This document shows, one piece after another, positions 16,823 to 25,250 of a stretch of 64,000 nt of DNA (within the stretch, counting starts at the first letter, position 1; each line of letters starts with the position of its first letter). This DNA is from Chitinophaga sp. SYP-B3965 (GTDB lineage: Bacteria > Bacteroidota > Bacteroidia > Chitinophagales > Chitinophagaceae). Both the position numbers and the translations under genes were made by a program. The notes beneath the pieces are model-generated. The model searched no databases. It worked only from the letters and a program-made list of their open reading frames with translations, and had not been told where the DNA came from. The stretch lies in the NCBI RefSeq assembly GCF_009647655.1, contig NZ_WJFD01000003.1, positions 310,001 to 374,000 on the forward strand. Reading direction: 5' to 3'.

Positions 16823-16853
16823 CAAAGATATAGACCTGAGGGGGAACCACAAA
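16823..16853 (-). promoter_or_regulatory. Promoter of the sulfite reductase operon
   Basis: On the minus strand TTTG (16850-16853) is followed after exactly 19 nt by TATCTTTG (16823-16830), a full match to the Bacteroidota TTTG-N19-TAnnTTTG consensus. Transcription should begin near 16816. Confidence 0.8.
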
Positions 16854-16914
16854 ACTTTTTTTAATAAAAAAGGGGGGTATAAATTAGAAATTTTCCAAAA
16901 GTGGGGGGCTAGGA

Positions 16915-16939
16915 GCTTGCCGCGCAGCAGAGGGCGGAG
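16915..16939 (+). repeat. GC-rich interspersed repeat, solitary divergent copy
   Basis: The copy reads CTTGCCGCGCAGCAGAGGGC in its core, two changes from the family core, and is followed by the G/T-rich stretch (TTTTTTCTCTTTTGGGGAGG) that also follows the array copies. It lies in the divergent gap between the sulfite reductase promoter and the HAD phosphatase gene. Confidence 0.75.
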
Positions 16940-17067
16940 TTTTTTCTCTTTTGGGGAGGGGGTGCTTTTTGGGAGGGGTGTTTTTATCGAGGGAATTGTG
17001 GCTGCGGGGGAATGGCAGTGGGTTTGGGGATTGTATGATAGCCAGCGTCTTACATAAAATATCTTAT

Positions 17068-17075
17068 TACCTTTG
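17068..17075 (+). promoter_or_regulatory. Candidate -7 box of the HAD phosphatase gene
   Basis: TACCTTTG matches TAnnTTTG and lies 20 nt before the ATG. No convincing -33 box is seen. Confidence 0.35.
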
Positions 17076-17095
17076 CGGCGGCGTAAAACCAATAT

Positions 17096-17749
17096 ATGAT
17101 CAACACGGTGATTTTTGACATGGATGGCCTGCTCATTGACTCAGAACCCCTTTGGGGACTGGCCATGCGGGAGGTATTTTCAACGGTAGGTGTAGAATTG
17201 TCCACTGAGCTGGCCAGTCATACTACGGGGTTGAGAACCAAGGAAGTAGTGAGCTACTGGCACAATTACTTTAAATGGGATGCCAAAAGCGCGGAACAGG
17301 TGACGGACGAGATCATTGAAAGTGTTACGGGCAAGATCCTCCGGGAGGGTCAGGCCATGGAAGGACTCCATTATATACTGGACTTCTTTGGGCAGCGGGA
17401 TTTCAAAATGGGACTGGCCTCCTCCTCTCCTATGCGGCTGATCCAGTCTGTGCTGGACCATTTGCAGATCGGGTCTTCTCTTCAGGCGGTGGTTTCTGCT
17501 GAATTTGAGCCTTATGGGAAACCTCACCCGGCGGTTTACCTCTCCTGTGCAGAGAAATTAAACAGCTCTCCACTGGAATGTGTGGCTTTTGAGGATTCTG
17601 TTACCGGTATGATAGCCGCCAAGGCTGCCAGGATGAAAGTGGTGGTGGTGCCGGAAGTGCATCGCCGGAATGAAAAGAAATTTGTACTCGCAGATATAAA
17701 ACTGGATTCGTTGCTGGAATTTGATGAAGGGAAATTGCAGCTGTTATAA
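17096..17749 (+). CDS. HAD family sugar-phosphate phosphatase (HxpB-like)
   Basis: The 217-residue protein has the four HAD motifs: the nucleophile Asp8 and Asp10 in VIFDMDGLLIDSEP, Ser/Thr in GLASSSPM, Lys in YGKPHPAVY, and the Asp pair region VAFEDSVTGMIAAK. The DGLLIDSEP start and GKPHPAVYL are those of the group containing hexitol phosphatase HxpB and beta-phosphoglucomutase-like enzymes. It should hydrolyse small sugar phosphates in the cytosol; the exact substrate cannot be read. It converges with the glycoside hydrolase gene, whose stop is 3 bp away. Confidence 0.9.
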   Translation: MINTVIFDMDGLLIDSEPLWGLAMREVFSTVGVELSTELASHTTGLRTKEVVSYWHNYFKWDAKSAEQVTDEIIESVTGKILREGQAMEGLHYILDFFGQRDFKMGLASSSPMRLIQSVLDHLQIGSSLQAVVSAEFEPYGKPHPAVYLSCAEKLNSSPLECVAFEDSVTGMIAAKAARMKVVVVPEVHRRNEKKFVLADIKLDSLLEFDEGKLQLL

Positions 17750-17752
17750 TAT

Positions 17753-19423
17753 TTACCAGGTAAATTTTAAGAACGAAACACCTTGCCGGGGTAATAAGAT
17801 CCTTACCACAGTTTCTCCATTCTTCGTTTTTATCCATTCCGGTGCCTGCAGTAATTGCAGCTGCCCTGCTTTTTCTAAAGCTGTTATTTGTGCGGCATCC
17901 GGTTGTTTTGGGGAACCCATTTTCTTCCAGGCTTCATAGGAATTGCTGTATTCCTGATCTACGCGATAGTGCTGCAATAATGCAGCAGCGGGTAATCCGC
18001 TGATCTTTACAAGTACCAGTGTGGCTGGCGCCGGACTATTATTATCGTGATAATTCCAGACCATCACGGTTGCGCTGTTTTTATCTTTAGCGGCGAGTGC
18101 ATTAATATCTGCAGAATCTCCACGTACGCTTGACTCTTTTATCCGCTTATGATCATAACTGAGTTTTCCGCTTACGGCTACCCTGTTCCCCTGCATCATA
18201 CCAAACATCCTGAAGATGTTCAATACCGGTTTGTCCACACCATTGGTGGCCAGGTCTCTGAAACCGGCAAACCATGGCTGGTCCTCAAATTCAAAGGCCC
18301 ATGTTACGGCGCCGGCTAAGTTTACTTTTCGTTCATCAGCAAGATCATATTTCCGTGCAAAAGCGGCGGCGGTATAACTGGAATACATAGTTCCATTCCG
18401 GTATGCATTCTGCGGGCTGAATTCTTCGGAGCAGGCGGCACAGCCTTCGGGATCTGATTCTCCAATGATAATGGGCAGGTGTTTGAGGGAAGGATAAGAA
18501 GCAACGATCTCAAACCCTTTATCTATATCTCTTAGCTGTGTGCCCATATTCATTTGCACAATGCCGTTCACTAATTTCGGTGATCCTTTTGCATGAAAGG
18601 TGATCACATCCAGCGGTGCTCCTTTTTTACCGGTCACGTGATTTTTACCGTTCACGATGTGGTCCAGGAATGTTTTAAAGAATTTTGTGGAGTTGCGGCC
18701 CTGTGGTCCTGTTACTTCCGGCCCGCCGATCTTTGCTGTTGGCAGCGCACGTTTTACAGCATCAGCTACGTAATCATACAGTTTGATGTATTCTTCCGGT
18801 GTGCCTTTCCAGTAACTGATATCCGGTTCGTTCCATAATTCCCAATACCAGCTTTCCACTTCTGTTTTGCCATAACGTGCTATGGAATGTTTCACCCATT
18901 CATATACAAGAGTGGCAAACTTTTTATAATCGGTGGGTGGATAGGCCCAGCCGGTGTAGATATCATTATAGTTATCACCAGGTTTCCAGTAATGCCGGTA
19001 TGGTTCTGGTTTTGAGGAAAGGGCTTGGGGCATAAAACCAATCTGGGCAATGGGTTTCATGCCTCTTTCTATATAGGTGTCGAAGATCTTGTCTATGATG
19101 GTCCAGTTGTAAACGGGGTTTCCGTTAGCATCTTCTGTGTAGGCATTTGTGGAACCCCATTTTAGTGCGGCGGTTCCGTCTCCTGTTACGAGCAGGCTAT
19201 GTACTCTTACGTACACGGGTACTTTACTGAGTTTTGCTATTTCGGTGAGGAGTTTCTTACCATCTTTCATGTAGGTATAGTTAGGTTCATCGTAACCAAA
19301 CCATGCCCAGATGGGTTTCATGGGTCCTTTGGAGGTATTTGTATTTACATGGATGACCACAGAATCCTGTTGTGCGAATAGGGATTGCGCGATCAGCAGC
19401 AGTAATAGGGTGAGGGTTCTCAT
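17753..19423 (-). CDS. GH39-like glycoside hydrolase, exported
   Basis: The protein has 556 residues with a signal peptide (MRTLTLLLLLIAQSLFAQQ). The TIM-barrel hallmark of clan A is visible: WELWNEPDIS with the probable acid/base Glu199, and HLPIIIGESDPEG with the probable nucleophile Glu322. This pattern fits GH39 (beta-xylosidase type) best, though related clan A families cannot be excluded. A C-terminal beta-rich region from about residue 440 completes it. It probably acts in the periplasm on a plant-type glycan. No PUL partners lie next to it. Confidence 0.82.
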   Translation of the reverse strand: MRTLTLLLLLIAQSLFAQQDSVVIHVNTNTSKGPMKPIWAWFGYDEPNYTYMKDGKKLLTEIAKLSKVPVYVRVHSLLVTGDGTAALKWGSTNAYTEDANGNPVYNWTIIDKIFDTYIERGMKPIAQIGFMPQALSSKPEPYRHYWKPGDNYNDIYTGWAYPPTDYKKFATLVYEWVKHSIARYGKTEVESWYWELWNEPDISYWKGTPEEYIKLYDYVADAVKRALPTAKIGGPEVTGPQGRNSTKFFKTFLDHIVNGKNHVTGKKGAPLDVITFHAKGSPKLVNGIVQMNMGTQLRDIDKGFEIVASYPSLKHLPIIIGESDPEGCAACSEEFSPQNAYRNGTMYSSYTAAAFARKYDLADERKVNLAGAVTWAFEFEDQPWFAGFRDLATNGVDKPVLNIFRMFGMMQGNRVAVSGKLSYDHKRIKESSVRGDSADINALAAKDKNSATVMVWNYHDNNSPAPATLVLVKISGLPAAALLQHYRVDQEYSNSYEAWKKMGSPKQPDAAQITALEKAGQLQLLQAPEWIKTKNGETVVRILLPRQGVSFLKFTW

Positions 19424-19440
19424 GTATCCAATATACTAAA

Positions 19441-19471
19441 AAAAAATCCTCCCGACATACATCGGGAGGAT
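19441..19471 (-). terminator. Intrinsic terminator of rpsA
   Basis: ATCCTCCCGA (19446-19455) pairs perfectly with TCGGGAGGAT (19462-19471). On the minus strand it is followed by a long T run. Confidence 0.88.
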
Positions 19472-19495
19472 CCTTTATTTTTCTAAAACAATCAA

Positions 19496-21394
19496 TTATT
19501 CACCTTTCTTTTCTTCACCACCTTCTGATTGTTTCAATTTTTCTCTCAGTTCAGCGAGCGCGCCGAGGTCACCCAGGGTAGCTTTTTCCACTTTAGCTTG
19601 CAGGTTCTTTACAGACTTGCGAGTTTTTTCAGCGTCAGCACGTTTTTCTTTGTTGACAGCTTCTTTCTCGTCTGATTTCACTTGTTCCCAAACTTTAGTG
19701 TGAGAAACCAGGATGCGTTTTTCGTTGCGGTCGAATTCAATGATCATGAATTCTTTCACATCTTCAACAGCAATTGGTTTGTCATCTTCCGTACGCAGGT
19801 GACGGGCAGGAGCGTAAGCTTCCAGGCCGTATTGCAGTTGTACGGTAGCGCCTTTATCATCTTTCTTCACTACAGTACCTTCATGGATTGAACCAATTGG
19901 GAAGATAGTTTCGAAAGTGTTCCATGGATCTTCTTCGATCTGTTTGTGACCGAGGCTCAGTTTGCGGTTGTCCTTATCTATACCCAGGATAACAACTTCG
20001 ATCTCGCTACCCACTTTCGTGTACTCGCTTGGGTGATTGAAGCGTTTGATCCAGCTCAGGTCGGAGATGTGGATCATACCACCGATACCGGTTTCCAGTT
20101 CTACGAATACGCCATAAGGAGTGATGTTCTTCACGATACCTTTGTGACGGCTTTCGAGCGGGAATTTAGTTTCGATCGTAGACCATGGATCTTCGGTGAG
20201 TTGTTTGATAGACAGAGACATTTTACGCTCGTCTTTGCTCAGTGTAACTACCACTGCTTCGTACTCTTCGCCCAGTTTGAAGAACTCTTTGGCGTTGATT
20301 GGGGTAGAAGCCCATGAGATCTCTGATACGTGTACCAGGCCTTCCACACCAGGGAGGATTTCCAGGAATGCACCGTAATCTTCGATATTTACTACTTTGC
20401 CTTTCACTTTTGCACCTTCGGTGATAGTAGCTGGCAATGTATCCCAAGGATGCGGGGTCAGTTGTTTGTAGCCTAAGCTGATACGTTTCTTCTCGTCGTC
20501 GAAGTCCAGTACCACCACATTGATCTTTTGATCCATTTGGAGTACTTCGCTTGGGTGAGAGATACGTCCCCAGCTGATGTCTGTGATGTACAGTAAACCA
20601 TCGAGGCCACCCAGATCGATGAAAGCACCGAAGTCTGTGATGTTCTTGATAGTACCTTCCAGCACCTGGCCTTTTTCCAGTTTGGAAATGATATCCACGC
20701 GTTGTTGCTCGATATCGCTTTCGATCAGGGCTTTGTGAGATACCACGGCGTTACGGATAGCTTCGTTAACCTTCACTACCTTGAATTCCATGGTTTTACC
20801 TACAAACTGATCGTAGTCGGTAACCGGTTTAACGTCGATCTGAGAACCTGGCAGGAATGTTTCCATACCGTGAACGTCTACGATCAAGCCGCCTTTGGTT
20901 TTGCTGGTAACGGTACCAGTAACCACTTCGCCTGTTTTGTAAACCTCAACGATACGTTCCCAGGCACGTTGTGCACGCGCTTGTTTGCGGCTCAAATGAA
21001 GGTTACCGTCCCTGTCTTCTTTTTCTACTACCAATACTTCTACGTCATCTCCGATCTTCAGGTTCGGCATGTCGCGGAACTCGTTCAGGGAGATCAAACC
21101 ATCGGATTTGAAGCCGATGTTCAGCACAACGTCGGTTTTAGTTAAACCAACCACAAGACCAGTAAGCAAACCATTTTCTTCAATCACTTTGAAAGTGCTG
21201 TCGTAGGTTACATCGTACTTAGCCTTTTCTTCTTTGCTGTAAGAAGATACGTTACGTTTGTCCACGCTCCAATCGAAATCATCGTGAGCGGTCTCAACAG
21301 GTGCATTTTGTGTCGCTGTTTCTACCGTAGCAGCTTCTGCTACCGGGGCCTGTTGTTCAGCGTTTTGTTCGTTAGTAATGTTGTTTTCTGTCAA
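19496..21394 (-). CDS. rpsA: 30S ribosomal protein S1
   Basis: This 632-residue protein has an acidic N-terminal extension (about 60 residues) followed by six S1/OB-fold domains, recognisable from repeats such as KGQVLEGTIKNITDFGAFIDLGG and KVKGKVVNIEDYGAFLEI. It recruits mRNA to the 30S subunit. The start codon is TTG (21392-21394): no ATG is available near the conserved beginning MTENNITNEQ, and AGGAGG lies nine nt upstream (21404-21409). The C-terminal tail is Lys/Glu-rich. A promoter-like pair lies at 21435-21466. Confidence 0.96.
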   Translation of the reverse strand: MTENNITNEQNAEQQAPVAEAATVETATQNAPVETAHDDFDWSVDKRNVSSYSKEEKAKYDVTYDSTFKVIEENGLLTGLVVGLTKTDVVLNIGFKSDGLISLNEFRDMPNLKIGDDVEVLVVEKEDRDGNLHLSRKQARAQRAWERIVEVYKTGEVVTGTVTSKTKGGLIVDVHGMETFLPGSQIDVKPVTDYDQFVGKTMEFKVVKVNEAIRNAVVSHKALIESDIEQQRVDIISKLEKGQVLEGTIKNITDFGAFIDLGGLDGLLYITDISWGRISHPSEVLQMDQKINVVVLDFDDEKKRISLGYKQLTPHPWDTLPATITEGAKVKGKVVNIEDYGAFLEILPGVEGLVHVSEISWASTPINAKEFFKLGEEYEAVVVTLSKDERKMSLSIKQLTEDPWSTIETKFPLESRHKGIVKNITPYGVFVELETGIGGMIHISDLSWIKRFNHPSEYTKVGSEIEVVILGIDKDNRKLSLGHKQIEEDPWNTFETIFPIGSIHEGTVVKKDDKGATVQLQYGLEAYAPARHLRTEDDKPIAVEDVKEFMIIEFDRNEKRILVSHTKVWEQVKSDEKEAVNKEKRADAEKTRKSVKNLQAKVEKATLGDLGALAELREKLKQSEGGEEKKGE

Positions 21395-21403
21395 TTTTTG
21401 TTT

Positions 21404-21409
21404 CCTCCT
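21404..21409 (-). promoter_or_regulatory. Strong Shine-Dalgarno of rpsA deciding a TTG start
   Basis: On the minus strand AAGGAGG precedes the TTG start by nine nt. Bacteroidota mRNAs generally lack such sequences, so its presence on the S1 mRNA suggests a special mode of translation or autoregulation. Confidence 0.8.
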
Positions 21410-21434
21410 TTTAAGTAAAGAATTTTAAGGACGG

Positions 21435-21466
21435 CAAAGATACGCAGATAATCACTTTCGGGCAAT
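21435..21466 (-). promoter_or_regulatory. Promoter of rpsA
   Basis: On the minus strand ATTG (21463-21466) is followed after 20 nt by TATCTTTG (21435-21442). The -7 box is a full match, the -33 box has one mismatch. It gives a leader of about 35 nt. Confidence 0.6.
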
Positions 21467-21575
21467 TTTTTTTAGCCGGAATGCCCTATGTGTGCTAGGG
21501 GGTTATATATTAAATTTAACATTATCCAAGAGAGCTCTTTCCGCCCGGATCAACAATTTTCTTTAATTTTCCATT

Positions 21576-22475
21576 ATGAACGGATCTTCTATTAAATCGG
21601 AATTGCGGATGTGGATCAGGCAGGAGAATATGGTCACCTACCTGATCATAACGAATATTGCTGTTTTCCTTATCATGGGCATTCTCAGGCTGGTATCCCT
21701 GGCTTCCGACAGCGCTAACCCGATATTTGCTTTCTTATATGATAACCTATCCCTGCATACCCGTCCGGACCAATTGCTGGTAAAGCCCTGGGGCTTTATC
21801 ACTTATATGTTTACGCATTACCAGGTACTGCATATATTATTTAACCTGCTCATGTTCTTCTTTTTCGGGAACCTTTTCCGTTCAGATCTGAGCAACCGGC
21901 GTGTATTGCCACTTTATTTGCTGGGCGGGCTCATTGGCGGAATCCTTTATGTGGCTGTTTACAATATCCTACCCAGTTATAGTGGCATAGATGGCACCAT
22001 GGTAGGGGCTTCTGCAGCCATTATGACCTTTATTGTAGCCAGCAGTACATTAATGCCTAACCTGGAAATTGCGCTGTTCGGTGTTTTCAACATCCGGCTT
22101 AAATGGCTGGCCCTTGGTTTGGTGGTGATAGACCTGTTTTCTATGCCAGATGGAAATCTTGGCGGATTGGTTTCTCATCTTGGTGGTGCCGCTTTTGGTT
22201 TTGCTTATATCCGTATCCTTAAGAGCGGCACAGACCTCTGTTCTCCTCTGATGATCCTTTTCGATAAAATAGGGGATATCTTTTCCCGCTCCCGCAGGGA
22301 AGCGAAGCCTAAAAAGTTCAAACCTAAAAAATCTCCCCTCCGGGTGGTTCGCAATAACGAAGTAGCCATCAGTACCCGGCTGGATGAATTGCTGGATAAG
22401 ATCAATGAAAAGGGCCTTGAGAGCCTCACTTCAGAAGAAAAACTCTGGCTTAAAAAACACAGCGAAGAGAAGTAG
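21576..22475 (+). CDS. Rhomboid family intramembrane serine protease
   Basis: The 299-residue protein has six or so transmembrane helices in the first 215 residues. The catalytic pair is visible as Ser146 in TMVGASAAI and His201 in VSHLGGAAFG, with the conserved HILFNLLMFFFFG helix earlier. Rhomboids cut single-pass membrane proteins inside the bilayer. The cytoplasmic C-terminal tail, about 85 residues, is basic and then helical (LDELLDKINEKGLESLTSEE), a pattern common in Bacteroidota rhomboids. The substrate is unknown. Confidence 0.93.
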   Translation: MNGSSIKSELRMWIRQENMVTYLIITNIAVFLIMGILRLVSLASDSANPIFAFLYDNLSLHTRPDQLLVKPWGFITYMFTHYQVLHILFNLLMFFFFGNLFRSDLSNRRVLPLYLLGGLIGGILYVAVYNILPSYSGIDGTMVGASAAIMTFIVASSTLMPNLEIALFGVFNIRLKWLALGLVVIDLFSMPDGNLGGLVSHLGGAAFGFAYIRILKSGTDLCSPLMILFDKIGDIFSRSRREAKPKKFKPKKSPLRVVRNNEVAISTRLDELLDKINEKGLESLTSEEKLWLKKHSEEK

Positions 22476-22509
22476 GGGGCTTTAACGAAAGTACTTTAGC
22501 CGCAAATCT

Positions 22510-23871
22510 TTAAGCCGAAGGCAATTCCACCCTGATCTCTGTGCCCTCCCCCATACGGCTGTTTACAATGATCTCTCCTTTATGCATGCGGATAATGTTC
22601 TTTGTGAGCGGCAGCCCTATCCCGTAACCTTTAAACGGCTGTGTATTGGATGCACGGAAAAAAGGGGAAAAGATATAAGGCAGGTCTGGCACAGGGATCC
22701 CGATCCCCAGATCCCTTACAATAATAATGTTCTTGGAATTGGTTGCCGCCAATGCCAGTGATACCGGGCGATTACTGGAATACTTCACGGCATTGCTCAC
22801 AATATTGCTCAGCGCCAGTTCCAGTAACTGAAAACTTCCCAACACATTCATTTTCTCTTCTTCCTCCGGGAAAAGGCTGTAATCGATCTCCACTTTATTA
22901 TCCGGTGTGATACGATCTATCACATGTTTTACAGCAAAGAGCAGTTCATCTGTCCGCACAACGTCCCAGCTTTCTTTTTTACCATCAAAACCTGTCTGGG
23001 CTAGGTGTAACAAACTGCGTGTAATATGTTCCAGGCGCTCTGCTTCTCTTAACATATTGCTCACGGCTGTACGGTAACTTAAGCCATCCCGCTCTTTGCT
23101 CAATGCCAGTTCTGCTTCTCCTATAATAGCTGTAAGCGGGGTACTCAGTTCATGAGAAGCATTACTCACAAAATTATTCTGCGTTTCAAATGCCATTTCC
23201 AAACGGTCCAGCATGTTATTGAAAGTATCTGCGAGTTCGCTGATCTCATCATTGCCACCATGTGCTTCCACACGCAGATGCAGGTTGCTGGAACTGATAT
23301 CCTTCACCTGGTCTATAATACGATGCACAGGCATTAAAATATACCGCGAAAAGAACAACCCTGTTCCAATGATCAGTGCCAGTGCTACTGTAAGACAGGT
23401 AAGCAGGATCCTCCGCAGGTCAATCATGTATTGGGACATATACTCGTTCACTGCAGATACGATCACGATGTAACTGTTATCTCCACTGGTATAGAGGATG
23501 CCTTCATAGAACCTGTCCCTGTTCCGGAATGTTTCCCTGCCTTCCCTGATCACGGTCTGATAGAATTCCGGCTGCAGGCCAATGCTATGATGTGGTTCCA
23601 CTTTGTTGCCCGGCAGGATGCGCAGGATGTATTCATTTTCCGATGGCAGTTTTTCCAGGTGTTTGTCCCGTATATAATTATAGGCCAGGGTATCTGTACC
23701 AACCGGTGGAAAAGCAGCTGTAGCCGTGAGGTATGCACGTATTTCCAGGCGTTTGTAAAAATCTTCAAAGGAATACTGGCTGGCGAGGTAATACACGAAA
23801 AAGCTCATCACTGAAATGATGGATACGGTCAGTATCGCAAACAGCAGCATGATCTTGTTACGAATTTTCAT
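22510..23871 (-). CDS. Sensor histidine kinase, membrane-bound (HAMP-HisKA-HATPase)
   Basis: This 453-residue kinase has a transmembrane helix at the N-terminus, a periplasmic sensor region, a second helix (about 160-180), a HAMP linker, then HisKA with His240 in NASHELSTPLT, and an ATPase domain with the N box (NIVSNAVKYSS), G1 (DLGIGIPVPDL) and G2 (KGYGIGLPL). Its start overlaps the end of the response regulator gene by 14 bp, so they form a coupled OmpR-type two-component system. The signal is not evident; neighbours on the other side are a UspA-like and a bestrophin gene. Confidence 0.94.
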   Translation of the reverse strand: MKIRNKIMLLFAILTVSIISVMSFFVYYLASQYSFEDFYKRLEIRAYLTATAAFPPVGTDTLAYNYIRDKHLEKLPSENEYILRILPGNKVEPHHSIGLQPEFYQTVIREGRETFRNRDRFYEGILYTSGDNSYIVIVSAVNEYMSQYMIDLRRILLTCLTVALALIIGTGLFFSRYILMPVHRIIDQVKDISSSNLHLRVEAHGGNDEISELADTFNNMLDRLEMAFETQNNFVSNASHELSTPLTAIIGEAELALSKERDGLSYRTAVSNMLREAERLEHITRSLLHLAQTGFDGKKESWDVVRTDELLFAVKHVIDRITPDNKVEIDYSLFPEEEEKMNVLGSFQLLELALSNIVSNAVKYSSNRPVSLALAATNSKNIIIVRDLGIGIPVPDLPYIFSPFFRASNTQPFKGYGIGLPLTKNIIRMHKGEIIVNSRMGEGTEIRVELPSA

Positions 23872-24559
23872 CGGTACGGGTTTCTTTTAACATGTAACCA
23901 TGGCCTACAACGGTTTGTATAAGCTCCGGCTCGCTGGCCTTGTTTATCTTTTTGCGGAGGTAGTTCACATATACATCCACTACTTTGGTGCTCATATTGA
24001 AATCTATTCCCCATACATGTTCCAGGATCTCTACTCTTGACAATACTTTCCTTGGATTACGCAGCAGGTATTCCAGCAGGCGGTATTCTGTAGCGGTTAA
24101 CGTCATAACGCGTCCATTGCGGGAGGCTTGCCGGGTATCGGTATCCAGTTCCAGATCGGACATGCGCAATATGCTGGTATTGTTTACAGTTACAGGAGAC
24201 ATCCTTCTTCTGAGCAGAGAACGGATACGTGCTTCCAGTTCCTGGAACTTGAACGGTTTGGTCAGATAATCATCCGCTCCACTATCCAGCCCGATCACTA
24301 CATTTTCTGTGGTGCCTAATGCTGTTAACATCAGAATAGGCGTCTGTATTTGGTCGGCTCTTAATTGCCTGCATACTTCTATCCCATTCTTACCGGGTAG
24401 CATCACATCCATGATGATCAGCCCGAAATCGTTGTTCCGTGCCATATCCAGTGCCAGCAAACCATCCGGTGCCACACTTACCTCATATCCTGATTCTGTT
24501 AATCCCCGGGAGATCACAGATACCACAGCAGGTTCATCTTCTACTAATAAAATCCTCAT
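23858..24559 (-). CDS. OmpR family response regulator
   Basis: The protein has 233 residues. The receiver domain begins MRILLVEDEPAVVSV, with the phosphoacceptor Asp51 in IIMDVMLPGKNG and the Lys of YLTKPFKFQE. The C-terminal winged-helix domain has LTATEYRLLEYLLRNPRKVLSR and VVDVYVNYLRKKI. The frame is open 33 codons further upstream, but the extension is basic and unconserved, and the ATG at 24557-24559 has GGAAAG before it and matches the family start. It is transcribed ahead of its partner kinase. Confidence 0.95.
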   Translation of the reverse strand: MRILLVEDEPAVVSVISRGLTESGYEVSVAPDGLLALDMARNNDFGLIIMDVMLPGKNGIEVCRQLRADQIQTPILMLTALGTTENVVIGLDSGADDYLTKPFKFQELEARIRSLLRRRMSPVTVNNTSILRMSDLELDTDTRQASRNGRVMTLTATEYRLLEYLLRNPRKVLSRVEILEHVWGIDFNMSTKVVDVYVNYLRKKINKASEPELIQTVVGHGYMLKETRTDENS

Positions 24560-24702
24560 CTTTCCAAATTTAAACACTGAAGCCCAGAAAACAGTGCGTT
24601 TGCGCATTCTCTTACCAGATTCTAACTTCTTTGCGAACAGATTTTTATCATTTCGCAACTAACTTCTAATCGTGCATTTACTTCCTTCTAACATCCCCGT
24701 TC

Positions 24703-24710
24703 TAGTTTTG
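24703..24710 (+). promoter_or_regulatory. Candidate -7 box of the UspA-like gene
   Basis: TAGTTTTG matches TAnnTTTG and lies 17 nt before the ATG. The -33 element is only TTTA at a longer spacing. Confidence 0.4.
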
Positions 24711-24727
24711 TTTTAAAATAAATACTG

Positions 24728-25213
24728 ATGAAAAACATACTCGTACCCACTGATCTGTCCATTCGTTCATTAAACTATCTGCATAACCTGGCAGAGCGGA
24801 ACGATGACGTGGTAAGCATTACACTGATGCATGCATTAAGAATGCCGGATTCCATACTGGACCTCTGGATGTTCACAAAATCAGGAAGACATCATACGCT
24901 TGTTACGGGCGATTTCAGGGAAGCCTGTGAAGTGATGAAGAATAAATACGCCAAAACGATCCACGAAATAAAAGTAGAATTCTTTTACGGCAGTACTACT
25001 CCGGCGCTGCGGAATTTCCTGAAAGCACATGAGATCCATGAAGTGGCCATGCCGCAGTCGTTTGTTTATCAGTGCCCGGGAAATGAAAGTTATAATCCTG
25101 AAAAGCTGTTGAGGAAATGCCGCTTACCCATCAAACAACTGATCCAGCATACGCCAAAACAAGCTGTTCCTTCCGCCACTTCTATTGCTGAGCTGCTGGT
25201 GTTGCAGAATTAA
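24728..25213 (+). CDS. Universal stress protein A-like protein
   Basis: The 161-residue protein starts MKNILVPTDLSIRSLNYLH, the first strand and loop of UspA-fold proteins, and continues with a mixed alpha/beta pattern. The usual ATP-binding G-x2-G-x9-G motif near the C-terminus is not seen, so it may not bind nucleotide. It is preceded by a divergent two-component pair and followed 37 bp later by a bestrophin gene. A stress-related role is inferred only from the fold. Confidence 0.65.
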   Translation: MKNILVPTDLSIRSLNYLHNLAERNDDVVSITLMHALRMPDSILDLWMFTKSGRHHTLVTGDFREACEVMKNKYAKTIHEIKVEFFYGSTTPALRNFLKAHEIHEVAMPQSFVYQCPGNESYNPEKLLRKCRLPIKQLIQHTPKQAVPSATSIAELLVLQN

Positions 25214-25250
25214 GATGATGCCTTACCCGTGAACATTAAAACGATGAATT

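Noticed and set aside
16769..17092. 107-codon minus-strand ORF upstream of the sulfite reductase
   Set aside because: It runs through a GC-rich repeat copy and the operon promoter; the basic, Pro-rich translation is typical of repeat-derived frames.
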